Below, one piece after another: positions 56,837 to 63,979 of a stretch of DNA of 64,000 nucleotides. The notes beneath the pieces are model-generated. The model made no database searches, was not told the DNA's origin, and saw nothing but the letters and a program-made list of their open reading frames with translations. Origin of the DNA: Lachnospiraceae bacterium (lineage in GTDB: Bacteria > Bacillota > Clostridia > Lachnospirales > Lachnospiraceae); assembly GCA_910575565.1 (NCBI GenBank), contig CAJTFL010000008.1, forward strand, positions 136,179 through 200,178, in the 5' to 3' direction. Position 1 is the stretch's first letter, and the number at the start of each line of letters is the position of its first letter. Both the position numbers and the translations under genes were made by a program.

Positions 56837-57190
56837 ATGAATGGACTGACTTATATAAAAGTTGGCGATTACTATATCCCGAATCTGGTATTGAAGGAGC
56901 AGCCGGACACGCCAATCGGCAGGTATGGGCGCATGAGGCTCCGTTATCTGAAAGAACACCGGAAAGGGCTGTATACCAGCCTGCTCCTAACGGAAAAGCT
57001 CTATCCCCATTTGTTGGAAATTGACGAGGTCGCCAATGAGCGAATGGATATTCTTATGCCACAGTTGATGAAGGCCGCCGGTGTGACCGAGGAACTGAAA
57101 GCGGACGACCAGATGAAATGGGTGGGGCTGGCAAATAACTGTAAGGCGCAGGCGGAAGAAATCATTTGTGCAGAATTGATTTATAACTAA
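56837..57190 (+). CDS. tnpV: TnpV transposon protein
   Basis: 117 residues. GDYYIPNLVLKEQPDTPIGR, YGRMRLRYLKEHRKGLYTSL and LLEIDEVANERMDILMPQL are the pattern of TnpV of Tn4451/4453-type elements. The role is unknown. It is 39 bases after tnpX, with AAGGAGG, so the two are likely co-transcribed. Confidence 0.9.
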   Translation: MNGLTYIKVGDYYIPNLVLKEQPDTPIGRYGRMRLRYLKEHRKGLYTSLLLTEKLYPHLLEIDEVANERMDILMPQLMKAAGVTEELKADDQMKWVGLANNCKAQAEEIICAELIYN

Positions 57191-57433
57191 AGGCAAGGTA
57201 TAATAATAAAATATTCCTCATTTTCTTTTCATAAATGAATTTGAGGTTTCACCTTGTCGCACTCTGCAATAAAATTTTTTAGTGTGGAGTAAAAGGAAAG
57301 GAGGATTGGGGATTTATGCTTAATCCTATCGTTATTGTTGCGTAAGCAAGGCTATCGCAACGATTAAAAAGTGAATAGGTGTTGCGGATAGACCTTGCAG
57401 TTCCTGGTAGACAAATCACATTAGGAGTGCAAA

Positions 57434-57712
57434 ATGGGTTACAAAAAAGCAACACACGTTCTGCCGCATGATTTACTTCTGAAAGTTCAGGAATACATTG
57501 ATGGAGAATTTTTGTATATCCCCAGAATTTCTGATAACAAAAAAAGCTGGGGAGAAACAACCTCAACACGTCAGGAATTACAAGATAGAAACCAACGTAT
57601 TTATGATGACTACCTTGCAGGGAAACGAATGGAATTCCTTGCCGAAAAATATTTTCTATCTTTGAAAAGTATTCAGAGAATTATCGGGCAGTTAAAAAAA
57701 GAATATAATTGA
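57434..57712 (+). CDS. CD3324 family protein, second copy
   Basis: 92 residues: GYKKATHVLPHDLLLKVQEY, IDGEFLYIPRISDNKKSWGE, TRQELQDRNQRIYDDYLAGK, then a helix-turn-helix ending KYFLSLKSIQRIIGQLK. Paralogue of the protein at 52371. It sits in the same relative position, before a terminator, a promoter and a cargo gene. The 243-base gap upstream holds only a TCGTT/TTGCG-CGCAACGA hairpin. Confidence 0.8.
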   Translation: MGYKKATHVLPHDLLLKVQEYIDGEFLYIPRISDNKKSWGETTSTRQELQDRNQRIYDDYLAGKRMEFLAEKYFLSLKSIQRIIGQLKKEYN

Positions 57713-57714
57713 CA

Positions 57715-57760
57715 GAAATGGGCTGGTATTATTTCAAAATACATCAGCCCATTTCTTATG
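57715..57760 (+). terminator. Terminator after the second CD3324-like gene
   Basis: GAAATGGGCTG and CAGCCCATTTC form a perfect 11-bp stem, followed by TTATGTTTATTTAT. Confidence 0.85.
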
Positions 57761-57847
57761 TTTATTTATAAAAAGAGTATTAGGTTTGGTTCTGTATTGT
57801 ATGATGATACAATTTATTTGCAAGAAACATAAGGAGGTATGGCTTTT

Positions 57848-57886
57848 ATGAAAAAATGTTGTGACAATCCGCCTTTTAGTTTTTAG
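57848..57886 (+). CDS. 12-codon ORF upstream of the DUF1062 gene
   Basis: MKKCCDNPPFSF after an AAGGAGG ribosome site, ending 26 bases before the DUF1062 start. With two adjacent Cys codons and a Pro pair it could be a regulatory leader peptide, or the start of a gene cut short. Confidence 0.35.
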   Translation: MKKCCDNPPFSF

Positions 57887-57912
57887 ATTTAAGAATCAGG
57901 AGGAATTACGGA

Positions 57913-58488
57913 GTGAAAAAAATTATATGGGAAGTACAAAGCCTTTCCTTGTTGCCTGTATTAAAATATTGCAAGAAATGTGGAAGGAAAAATCGGTTTG
58001 CTTGTTCACGGCAATTCCGGGTAAATGCCCAGCGCAGATACCTGGATATTTGGTTAATTTACAAATGCTGTGATTGCAATACCACATGGAACGCTACTGT
58101 TTATTCCCGTATTTCTCCACAAGCAATAAAGCCGCAGCTATTGGACGGATTTTATAAAAATGATAACGAACTTGTAGAGAAATATGCAATGGATAGCCAG
58201 TTTTTACAAGAGAATGGTGTGGAAGTCGGTTTGCCCCAATATTCTGTTATTGGTGATTGCTTTTCTCTGAATGAAACCGTACAACTTGAAATCAAAAGTA
58301 AATATTCTCTTTCTGTTAAGGTATCTTCTGTTGTGAGAAGCAAATTACTTCTGCCAGAAAAGGAATATCTACAACTGATCACAAGTGGGAAAATAAAGAG
58401 TTTTCCCAATCAGGATTTAAAAAAATGTAAATTGAAAGAAGGTGTTACCCTTGTTTTTGATAATGAACTACAAATGAGTAGAATTTGA
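57913..58488 (+). CDS. DUF1062 domain protein
   Basis: 191 residues from GTG. The N-terminus has a zinc-ribbon pattern: LKYCKKCGRKNRFACSRQFR then YLDIWLIYKCCDCNTTWNAT, the marks of DUF1062. The rest is less conserved. The function is unknown; members occur in Clostridia and Bacilli and are often borne on mobile DNA. AGGAGG is nine bases before the GTG. Confidence 0.8.
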   Translation: MKKIIWEVQSLSLLPVLKYCKKCGRKNRFACSRQFRVNAQRRYLDIWLIYKCCDCNTTWNATVYSRISPQAIKPQLLDGFYKNDNELVEKYAMDSQFLQENGVEVGLPQYSVIGDCFSLNETVQLEIKSKYSLSVKVSSVVRSKLLLPEKEYLQLITSGKIKSFPNQDLKKCKLKEGVTLVFDNELQMSRI

Positions 58489-58511
58489 ATTAAGAAAAAT
58501 CATCTGCCGAA

Positions 58512-58610
58512 TAATGGCGAAAGAAAAAAAGCCGTTATACAGCAGACATATTTGTATGTGCCCATAAGACAGCGGTTTTGAGAAAGGCAAAGCCGCTGTT
58601 TCTTTATTTA
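58512..58610 (+). terminator. Paired hairpins after the DUF1062 gene
   Basis: TAATGGC/GCCGTTA (58512-58537) around an A-rich loop, then ACAGCGG/CCGCTGT (58569-58599) followed by TTCTTTATTTA. The A-rich loop and the TACAGCA that follows the first stem are shared with 54119-54150. Confidence 0.75.
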
Positions 58611-58666
58611 CAAAAAGATTGTTGCCCTAGTATTTCCCAAAATGGCGGCTGGTGAAAGGAGCCGTC

Positions 58667-58777
58667 ATGAATCATAACCTGTTTTTACAAAATCGGCTAA
58701 AAAATAAGCGATTAAAAAAATCCATTTCCCACAAAGGGAACTGTCTACACACAAATGCGAAATTTGTCATATTCTAA
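58667..58777 (+). CDS. Small basic ORF, unknown
   Basis: 36 residues, MNHNLFLQNRLKNKRLKKSI then SHKGNCLHTNAKFVIF. It has AAAGGAG upstream. It occupies the place held by the broken ORF at 54259 in the first unit. The family is not recognised; it may be the remnant of a larger gene. Confidence 0.35.
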   Translation: MNHNLFLQNRLKNKRLKKSISHKGNCLHTNAKFVIF

Positions 58778-58795
58778 CTGAATACCGTATCTTAT

Positions 58796-58836
58796 GCGTC
58801 CGAATGGAATTTAACCATCCGGGCGCTTTTGTTTTC
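58796..58836 (+). terminator. Terminator before the sigma-like gene
   Basis: GCGTCCGAATGG and CCATCCGGGCGC pair at 11 of 12 positions around AATTTAA, followed by TTTTGTTTTC. Confidence 0.75.
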
Positions 58837-58877
58837 TTGGGAGGCGCACACGCTCCCCACTGCCGTTCCCCGCCTCA

Positions 58878-58914
58878 CTCCGTTCAGAAATCTTTGCAAA
58901 AAATCTGAACGGAG
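58878..58914 (+). promoter_or_regulatory. Hairpin that hides the ribosome site of the sigma-like gene
   Basis: CTCCGTTCAGA and TCTGAACGGAG form a perfect 11-bp stem with a 15-base A-rich loop. The right arm contains the GGAG of the Shine-Dalgarno site for the gene at 58924, so translation should be low unless the stem is opened. Confidence 0.7.
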
Positions 58915-58923
58915 GAAAGGAAG

Positions 58924-59319
58924 ATGGAAGTCACCATCAATATAGACGGACAAGCCCTGTCCGTGGAGGTCACAGTCGAAGTATACGAGTATCTGGACAA
59001 AGCCGGCCACAAGGAAGAAAACCTTGCCCATGAAAAGCGGAGGCACTGGGACAGCCGGGAGTTTGATGAGTACATAATCCTCACCGAAGGGCGCTCCTGC
59101 TACTACCAGACACCGGAACAGTGGGTATGCAGGAAAGAAACCATGCTGGAGATTAAGGCCGCCCTTGCGCTCTGTACCGAGGCGCAGCGCTGCCGGTTCC
59201 TGCTCTACGCATTGGACGGTTTGAGTTATGCCGAGATTGCCGGGCTTTGCCGCTGCTCCAAAGCTGCCATACAGGACAGCATTGAAGCGGTACGGAAGAA
59301 AATCAAAAAATTTTTCTGA
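58924..59319 (+). CDS. Sigma-70 region 4-like protein of the mobile element
   Basis: 131 residues. An N-terminal part of unknown fold (MEVTINIDGQALSVEVTVEV), HWDSREFDEYII, then a sigma region 4-type helix-turn-helix at the end (LDGLSYAEIAGLCRCSKAAI then QDSIEAVRKKIKKFF). It may direct RNA polymerase to element promoters or be a simple DNA-binding regulator. First of three such genes in a row. Confidence 0.75.
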   Translation: MEVTINIDGQALSVEVTVEVYEYLDKAGHKEENLAHEKRRHWDSREFDEYIILTEGRSCYYQTPEQWVCRKETMLEIKAALALCTEAQRCRFLLYALDGLSYAEIAGLCRCSKAAIQDSIEAVRKKIKKFF

Positions 59320-59442
59320 TACAGACCCTACGATTGGCCGATTTCGGGCTAACCAGTGAAGGGAACTTTTTCCCTATCATATTTTCGGGGAGGACAGGCA
59401 GGAAACCACTGCCTGTCCTCTCTGTATTTTAGGAGGTCAGTC

Positions 59443-59892
59443 ATGAAAACAATCAATCTAAGGTACTGTTATCCCTACTACACCGGGGACGTGTTTGTGG
59501 AGGTATCGGACGAAGTGGCCGAGGTCATGGTGCAGTCTGTCCGGGAGATGTACAACTATGACCGCCGGACACGTTACCACAAGGCATTTTACTCCCTGGA
59601 CGCTTTTGACTGGACGGAGAAGTACGCATTGGAACACAGCCCGTCAGCGGAAGAAATTATCTTGATGAAAGAGGAACAGGCCGCCCATGAAAAGCTGCTT
59701 GCCATGCTGGACGAGGCGCTCTCCATTATCACTCCCATGCAGGCAAGACGTGTTAAGGGCTATTACATCAGGGGATTAGATTTTACCCGGATTGCCAAAG
59801 AGGAAGGCGTTGACAAAAGTGTGGTAAACCGTTCCGTACACCGTGGCCTGAAATGTATGCGTGAGTTTTACAGCCGCCAGCAGACAGAATGA
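59443..59892 (+). CDS. Sigma-like helix-turn-helix protein, paralogue A
   Basis: 149 residues: MKTINLRYCYPYYTGDVFVE, VSDEVAEVMVQSVREMYNYD, YHKAFYSLDAFDWTEKYALE, then a sigma region 4-type end (ARRVKGYYIRGLDFTRIAKE then GVDKSVVNRSVHRGLKCMRE). Close to the next protein, so they are tandem paralogues. AGGAGG upstream; a frame from 59356 adds 29 residues with no site. Confidence 0.8.
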   Translation: MKTINLRYCYPYYTGDVFVEVSDEVAEVMVQSVREMYNYDRRTRYHKAFYSLDAFDWTEKYALEHSPSAEEIILMKEEQAAHEKLLAMLDEALSIITPMQARRVKGYYIRGLDFTRIAKEEGVDKSVVNRSVHRGLKCMREFYSRQQTE

Positions 59893-59902
59893 GGTACGGC
59901 CT

Positions 59903-60361
59903 ATGCAGACAATCAACCTGAAAAAATATTATTACCCGCTTTTTGTCACGGACACAATGATCGAGGTATCGGACGAGGTGGCCGAGGCTCTGCTGCTTAT
60001 GCGGAGAGAGGAAAACAACCGCACCCGCAAAATCTGGTATCACAAGGCGTACTATTCCCTTGACTGTGAGGACGGAATTGAAAACTGTGCCTTTGATTTT
60101 ACCGCCAAGTCCCCGGAGGAGATTCTGCTGGAACAGGAGGAAGAACAGCTTTTCCTTGCCACACTGGGACATCTGTCCGAAGCTATGGATAATCTGACGG
60201 ACATACAGGCAAGGCGTATCCACGCACGCTACATACTTGGCAAAAAACTGATTGAGATTGCCGCAGAGGAAGGCGTGAGCGTATCTGTAGTACAGCAGAC
60301 CGTTAAGAGCGGATTAAAGCGAATGCGGAACTATTTTGAGAAAAAGAAGTGGAGGGAATAA
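59903..60361 (+). CDS. Sigma-like helix-turn-helix protein, paralogue B
   Basis: 152 residues: MQTINLKKYYYPLFVTDTMI, EVSDEVAEALLLMRREENNR, YHKAYYSLDCEDGIENCAFD, then ARRIHARYILGKKLIEIAAE and GVSVSVVQQTVKSGLKRMRN. The match to paralogue A runs from end to end. Ten bases separate the two genes, so they are expressed together. Confidence 0.8.
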   Translation: MQTINLKKYYYPLFVTDTMIEVSDEVAEALLLMRREENNRTRKIWYHKAYYSLDCEDGIENCAFDFTAKSPEEILLEQEEEQLFLATLGHLSEAMDNLTDIQARRIHARYILGKKLIEIAAEEGVSVSVVQQTVKSGLKRMRNYFEKKKWRE

Positions 60362-60366
60362 GGGAA

Positions 60367-60899
60367 ATGAATTTTACCAAAAGCGAACTGGAAATGCTCT
60401 ACCAGTATGCCGCACCAACGAAGGAAGAAACCCTTGCCGGCTGAAAGAGATTGTGCCGGTTCTGGAAAGGAAGGACGATCTACTCTCAAAAGTGATTGTC
60501 GAGAATACCATACGGAAACTGGAAAAACTGGCGGAGCCGGAGTGCAGCCGGTTTATTGCGGATAACCGGGCAGCCTTTATCGAAAAATGGGATAATTCTA
60601 TCCGCCAGAGGCTTGCCGCAGCCAAAGCTAGGAAGGGGGAGCCGGTTCTGCAGGGGCATGACCTGGCAGGCATGGAGCGGTTTCTGCCGGAAACAAGGCA
60701 CATGGTAACGGTGGATATTCTGAACAGTGACAGCCCGGTGGGATTCCCCGGAGAGCGATACCGCTTTTTCCTTTCTGACGAAGGCTATAAAAATGCCAGA
60801 GCCAGTGAGAAGCGTGGAGAAATCAAAATCAGGAACCATGCCGCTGTCATGGCCGGGAAACTCTACCTGGATAAGAAACCGCCGGCGCAGGAACGGTGA
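60367..60899 (+). pseudogene. Transposon-transfer-assisting (TTRAP) type gene, one frameshift
   Basis: ATG 60367 opens MNFTKSELEMLYQYAAPTKE then ETLAG and a TGA. One base missing near 60440 accounts for this: the other frame reads LKEIVPVLERKDDLLSKVIV, ENTIRKLEKLAEPECSRFIA and on to a C-terminal part (AGMERFLPETRHMVTVDILN, RYRFFLSDEGYKNARASEK). The N-terminal third matches TTRAP proteins of conjugative transposons; the C-terminal part is unknown. Full length is about 177 residues. Confidence 0.7.
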
Positions 60900-60906
60900 A
60901 GGCAAT

Positions 60907-60945
60907 AAAAAAAGAGGCTCTGCAAATCCAAATCTGCATTGCCCC
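60907..60945 (-). terminator. Terminator of the small HTH gene
   Basis: On the minus strand GGGGCAATGCA and TGCAGAGCCTC pair with one bulge and are followed by TTTTTTT. It lies right after the HTH gene. Confidence 0.55.
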
Positions 60946-60946
60946 T

Positions 60947-61159
60947 TTAGTCCGTATCTTCGTCTGGTACATACTCCATGATGTCCTCAATACGGCAGTT
61001 TAGAATCCGGCACAGGTTGTTTAGAATCATGGTTTTGACAACCATGTTTTTCCGCAGCCGATGAAGCTGTGCTTTATCTATGCCGAAATCCTTGATTAGT
61101 CTGTACTGGCTAATCTCCCGCTCTTTAAGGGTAGACCAGAGCCGGTCATATTTAATCAT
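60947..61159 (-). CDS. Small XRE/Cro-CI-type HTH protein
   Basis: 70 residues. KDFGIDKAQLHRLRKNMVVK is the helix-turn-helix, followed by TMILNNLCRILNCRIEDIME, the typical HTH_26 end. It has the opposite direction to the neighbouring transfer genes, so it may repress the divergent DUF3847-mobilisation promoter. The 230-base gap to DUF3847 has no gene. Confidence 0.88.
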   Translation of the reverse strand: MIKYDRLWSTLKEREISQYRLIKDFGIDKAQLHRLRKNMVVKTMILNNLCRILNCRIEDIMEYVPDEDTD

Positions 61160-61393
61160 GCTGTTAGCTCCCTTCCCTTGTATTTTAACTGTCGGTAAGC
61201 CTTAATCATATGGTGCGTGTATACTCCCTCTTTTATTCAAAATCGAAAAGATAAAAACGATTATCAGAGAATATTGACCGTGTGTGGGGAAAGAAATTAG
61301 TTTGCTTGTGAATTGTAAAAACAGAACATTTTATCACATGAGGCAACCGGAAACGGCTGTCTTTTTTTGCCATCTGAAAGGAGGTGATTACAA

Positions 61394-61681
61394 ATGCCGG
61401 ATATAGATAAGCTGAAAGCCCAGCAGGAAAAAGTAAAGACAGAAATCCGCCAGTTGGAGAATAGACAGAAGATTCTCCTGAATCGAAAAACGGACGCAGA
61501 ACGAAAAGCCAGGACACGCCGCCTGATTGAGCATGGGGCGGTTCTGGAAAGTATCTTCCCTGCCGCTGCCGCCATGACCGGCGAAGAAGTCAAGGCGTTT
61601 TTATCTGCTATTTCCCGCCTGCCGGAAGTCATGTGGCTGCTGAAAAATGAATCTGACAGTCAGGATTTACAGCAGCTTTAA
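61394..61681 (+). CDS. DUF3847 family protein
   Basis: 95 residues. MPDIDKLKAQQEKVKTEIRQ begins a coiled coil; LLNRKTDAERKARTRRLIEH is the family block; AMTGEEVKAFLSAISRLPEV follows. Members sit directly before MobA/MobL relaxase genes and resemble small MobC-type accessory proteins that bind oriT. A putative oriT starts ten or so bases after the stop. AAAGGAGG upstream. Confidence 0.85.
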   Translation: MPDIDKLKAQQEKVKTEIRQLENRQKILLNRKTDAERKARTRRLIEHGAVLESIFPAAAAMTGEEVKAFLSAISRLPEVMWLLKNESDSQDLQQL

Positions 61682-61689
61682 AAATCCAA

Positions 61690-61735
61690 CGGCGCACTTA
61701 TACACCGTTCCGGTGCGTGCGCCCTGCCGGGAGCG
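61690..61735 (+). other. Putative origin of transfer (oriT)
   Basis: CACCG-TTC-CGGTG (61703-61715) is followed at once by CGTGCGCCCTGC. Known MobQ/IncQ-type origins have an inverted repeat followed by TAAGTGCGCCCT, nicked between GTGCG and CCCT; here that point is 61721/61722. It lies between DUF3847 and the matching MobA/MobL relaxase gene, the usual place. The conserved stretch downstream (GGGGAGCTACACTCCCC) may also bind accessory protein. Confidence 0.65.
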
Positions 61736-61868
61736 TGGCGTCCTCTGGACGCAATGGGGAGCTACACTCCCCAAACCCCTTGTGCGCTCCGCCAGAGAGG
61801 ACACCCGCTTTGCCTCTGCCCTTTCCAGCGAAGCCAATCTATCCCCACCCGAAAGGAGGCGAACCGCC

Positions 61869-63311
61869 ATAGCCATATTCCATATGCCCGTCCAGATTAT
61901 CAAGCGTAGCAAGGCCAAGTCTGCCGTAGGCGCTGCCGCTTACCGAAGCGGAACCAAAATGACCAATGAATGGGACGGGCTTACCCATGATTACACCCGG
62001 AAACGTGGCGTAGTCCACTCTGAAATCATATTGTCGCCCCATGCCCCGCCGGAATTTCAAGACCGAAACACTCTCTGGAACAGTGTGGAAATGGTTGAAA
62101 AGACCCGTGACGCACAGCTTGCCCGTGAGATAGAGATTTCCCTGCCGGTGGAACTGAACCGGGAGGAACAGCTGCGGCTTGCCCGCTCCTTCATCAGCGA
62201 TACCTTTGTCGCCGCCGGTATGTGTGCGGATTTCTCTATCCATGACAAGAAAGACGGAAATCCCCACTTCCATGTCATGCTCACCATCAGGCCGCTAAAG
62301 GAGGACGGACAGTGGGGAGCGAAATGCAGGAAGGTCTACGAACTGGACGAAAACGGCCAGAGAATCCCCAACGGCAAAGGCGGCTGGAAGAGCCACCGGG
62401 AGGACACCACCGACTGGAATGACAAGGGGAATGTAGAGAAATGGCGGGCTGCCTGGGCTGCCTACGCCAACAGAGCGTTGGAGGCTGCTGGCAGGCCGGA
62501 ACGGATTGACCACCGCTCCTACGAGCGTCAGGGCATTGACAAGATACCTTCCATCCATCTGGGAGTTGCCGCCAGCCAGATGGAACGGAAAGGCATTGCC
62601 ACGGAGAAGGGAAATGTCAACCGCCAGATTGCCGCCGACAATAAGCTGCTGAAGGAGATTAAAGCACGGATTACCCGGCTCTACAAATGGACAAAGGAGC
62701 AGGCGGGGAAACCGGAAGGAAAAGACAGTATCATGGCGCAGCTTTACGAGGCGCAGCTGTTAACAGGGAATCCCGGCTCCCGGTATGGGAAGATAAGGAA
62801 CCTAAAAGAAAGCGCCGCCCTGTTTAATTTCCTGAACGGCAACCACATCACTTCCATGGAGCAGCTTTATGAAAAAGTGGTTGCCATGAACAAAGATTAC
62901 TATTCCCTGCGTGGGAAGATTGTCACCGCCGAGCGGCGTATCAAAGTGCTGGACGAACATCTCTCCATGTGGGAGAAATACGAGAGGAACAAAGGAACCC
63001 GCCGCCAGCTTGACAAGATGAAGCCGGGAAAGAAAAAGGAGCAGTTTGAGCAAAAGCACAATGCGGAACTGGTATTATATGAGGCCGCTGTCCGGTATCT
63101 GGAAAAGCTGAAAGCTAACGGCGAAGAAATCACCCCGAAGAAATGGCAGGCCGAGGCCGAACGCCTGAAAGTGGAGAAATCGGTACAGTACCAGAAAATG
63201 AAGGCCATGCGGGAGGACATCAGGGCGGTGGAGAACCTGAAAAAGACAGCGGATCAGTTGGCTAGGACGGAAAATGAACCGGTCAGAAAGAAGGAGGAAC
63301 AGGAATTATGA
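61869..63311 (+). CDS. MobA/MobL family relaxase
   Basis: About 480 residues. AIFHMPVQIIKRSKAKSAVG and AAAYRSGTKMTNEWDGLTHD open the relaxase domain. The metal-binding HFHVMLTIRP with the upstream His in SIHDKKDGNP completes the three-His site. The C-terminal half is coiled-coil. The start is unusual: the Shine-Dalgarno AAAGGAGG is nine bases before ATA 61869, where relatives have ATG; ATG 61884 is too far. The frame is open back to 61647, but that stretch overlaps the putative oriT. It nicks oriT and leads the strand out in conjugation. Confidence 0.85.
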   Translation: MAIFHMPVQIIKRSKAKSAVGAAAYRSGTKMTNEWDGLTHDYTRKRGVVHSEIILSPHAPPEFQDRNTLWNSVEMVEKTRDAQLAREIEISLPVELNREEQLRLARSFISDTFVAAGMCADFSIHDKKDGNPHFHVMLTIRPLKEDGQWGAKCRKVYELDENGQRIPNGKGGWKSHREDTTDWNDKGNVEKWRAAWAAYANRALEAAGRPERIDHRSYERQGIDKIPSIHLGVAASQMERKGIATEKGNVNRQIAADNKLLKEIKARITRLYKWTKEQAGKPEGKDSIMAQLYEAQLLTGNPGSRYGKIRNLKESAALFNFLNGNHITSMEQLYEKVVAMNKDYYSLRGKIVTAERRIKVLDEHLSMWEKYERNKGTRRQLDKMKPGKKKEQFEQKHNAELVLYEAAVRYLEKLKANGEEITPKKWQAEAERLKVEKSVQYQKMKAMREDIRAVENLKKTADQLARTENEPVRKKEEQEL

Positions 63312-63478
63312 CACAGCAGTTTATCACCATGACAATCACTATCACCGTAAAGATACCCATGCCACCCACGCCGCCAGTGCCTGCGGGGGCGAAAGCGCCG
63401 GAGCCGGTTTTCCTTTTCAGGGAGGGGCAGCCGCCTTTGTGTTACTGCAAGGTGAGATATGGGAAACAGGCGGCATGA
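63308..63478 (+). CDS. Small Pro-rich mobile-element protein
   Basis: 56 residues: MTQQFITMTITITVKIPMPP, a Pro/Ala stretch, then FLFREGQPPLCYCKVRYGKQ. Its ATG overlaps the relaxase stop (ATGA), and GGAGG is upstream, so it is translationally coupled. Not assigned to a named family; it stands between the relaxase gene and the Cys-rich VLP gene. Confidence 0.65.
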   Translation: MTQQFITMTITITVKIPMPPTPPVPAGAKAPEPVFLFREGQPPLCYCKVRYGKQAA

Positions 63479-63857
63479 GCGAATCCCGGCCATGGACTAC
63501 CGGCAGTACCCCAGGGCGAGGCGGCTGGTGCGTGAGTGCTGCAACTATGACAACGGCCAGTGTATGGCGCTTGACGAGGGGGACGGGTGCGTCTGTGTTC
63601 AGAGTATTTCCCACTCCCTGCTCTGCCGCTGGTTCCGTGTGGCGGTGCTGCCTTTAGACCACCAGCTGGAAACGGCTCTTTACCACCGGCTGGAAAGCAG
63701 GCGGTGCAGCGAGTGCGGCGCTCTTTTCCTGCCCGGCTCCAACCGGGCGAAATACTGTAGGGAGTGTGCCGCTCGTATGAAGCGGAAACACGCCACAGAG
63801 CGGAAACGGAAACAAAGGCGCTTATGTCACGCTTTAGGAGCGGAAAAAGCCTTGTAA
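63459..63857 (+). CDS. Cysteine-rich VLP domain protein
   Basis: 132 residues. MDYRQYPRARRLVRECCNYD, CMALDEGDGCVCVQSISHSL and LLCRWFRVAVLPLDHQLETA (the VLP block), then a zinc-ribbon CSECGALFLPGSNRAKYCRE and a basic tail. The family is known only from mobile elements near relaxase genes; function unknown. ATG 63459 overlaps the previous gene; ATG 63492 would also give a complete domain. Confidence 0.8.
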   Translation: MGNRRHERIPAMDYRQYPRARRLVRECCNYDNGQCMALDEGDGCVCVQSISHSLLCRWFRVAVLPLDHQLETALYHRLESRRCSECGALFLPGSNRAKYCRECAARMKRKHATERKRKQRRLCHALGAEKAL

Positions 63858-63875
63858 ATCAAGCACTTTTGGAGC

Positions 63876-63912
63876 GTGTCGGAGGGGAGGCAATACTTTT
63901 TATCACCGACAC
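63876..63912 (+). terminator. Hairpin after the VLP gene
   Basis: GTGTCGG and CCGACAC form a perfect 7-bp stem with a 23-base loop that includes the T-run. It could be a terminator or an RNA control site. Confidence 0.4.
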
Positions 63913-63979
63913 CCCAAAAGCCCCATTAAAATGCGTACAGGAGCCGAAATAACCCATTCTGAACCAAAGGAGCAACCAA

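Noticed and set aside
61647..61868. N-terminal extension of the relaxase
   Set aside because: It overlaps the putative oriT, has no ribosome site, and the family begins at AIFHMPVQII.
63764..63952. 62-residue frame overlapping the end of the VLP gene
   Set aside because: It overlaps a better supported gene, lacks a ribosome site, and contains the GTGTCGG/CCGACAC hairpin.
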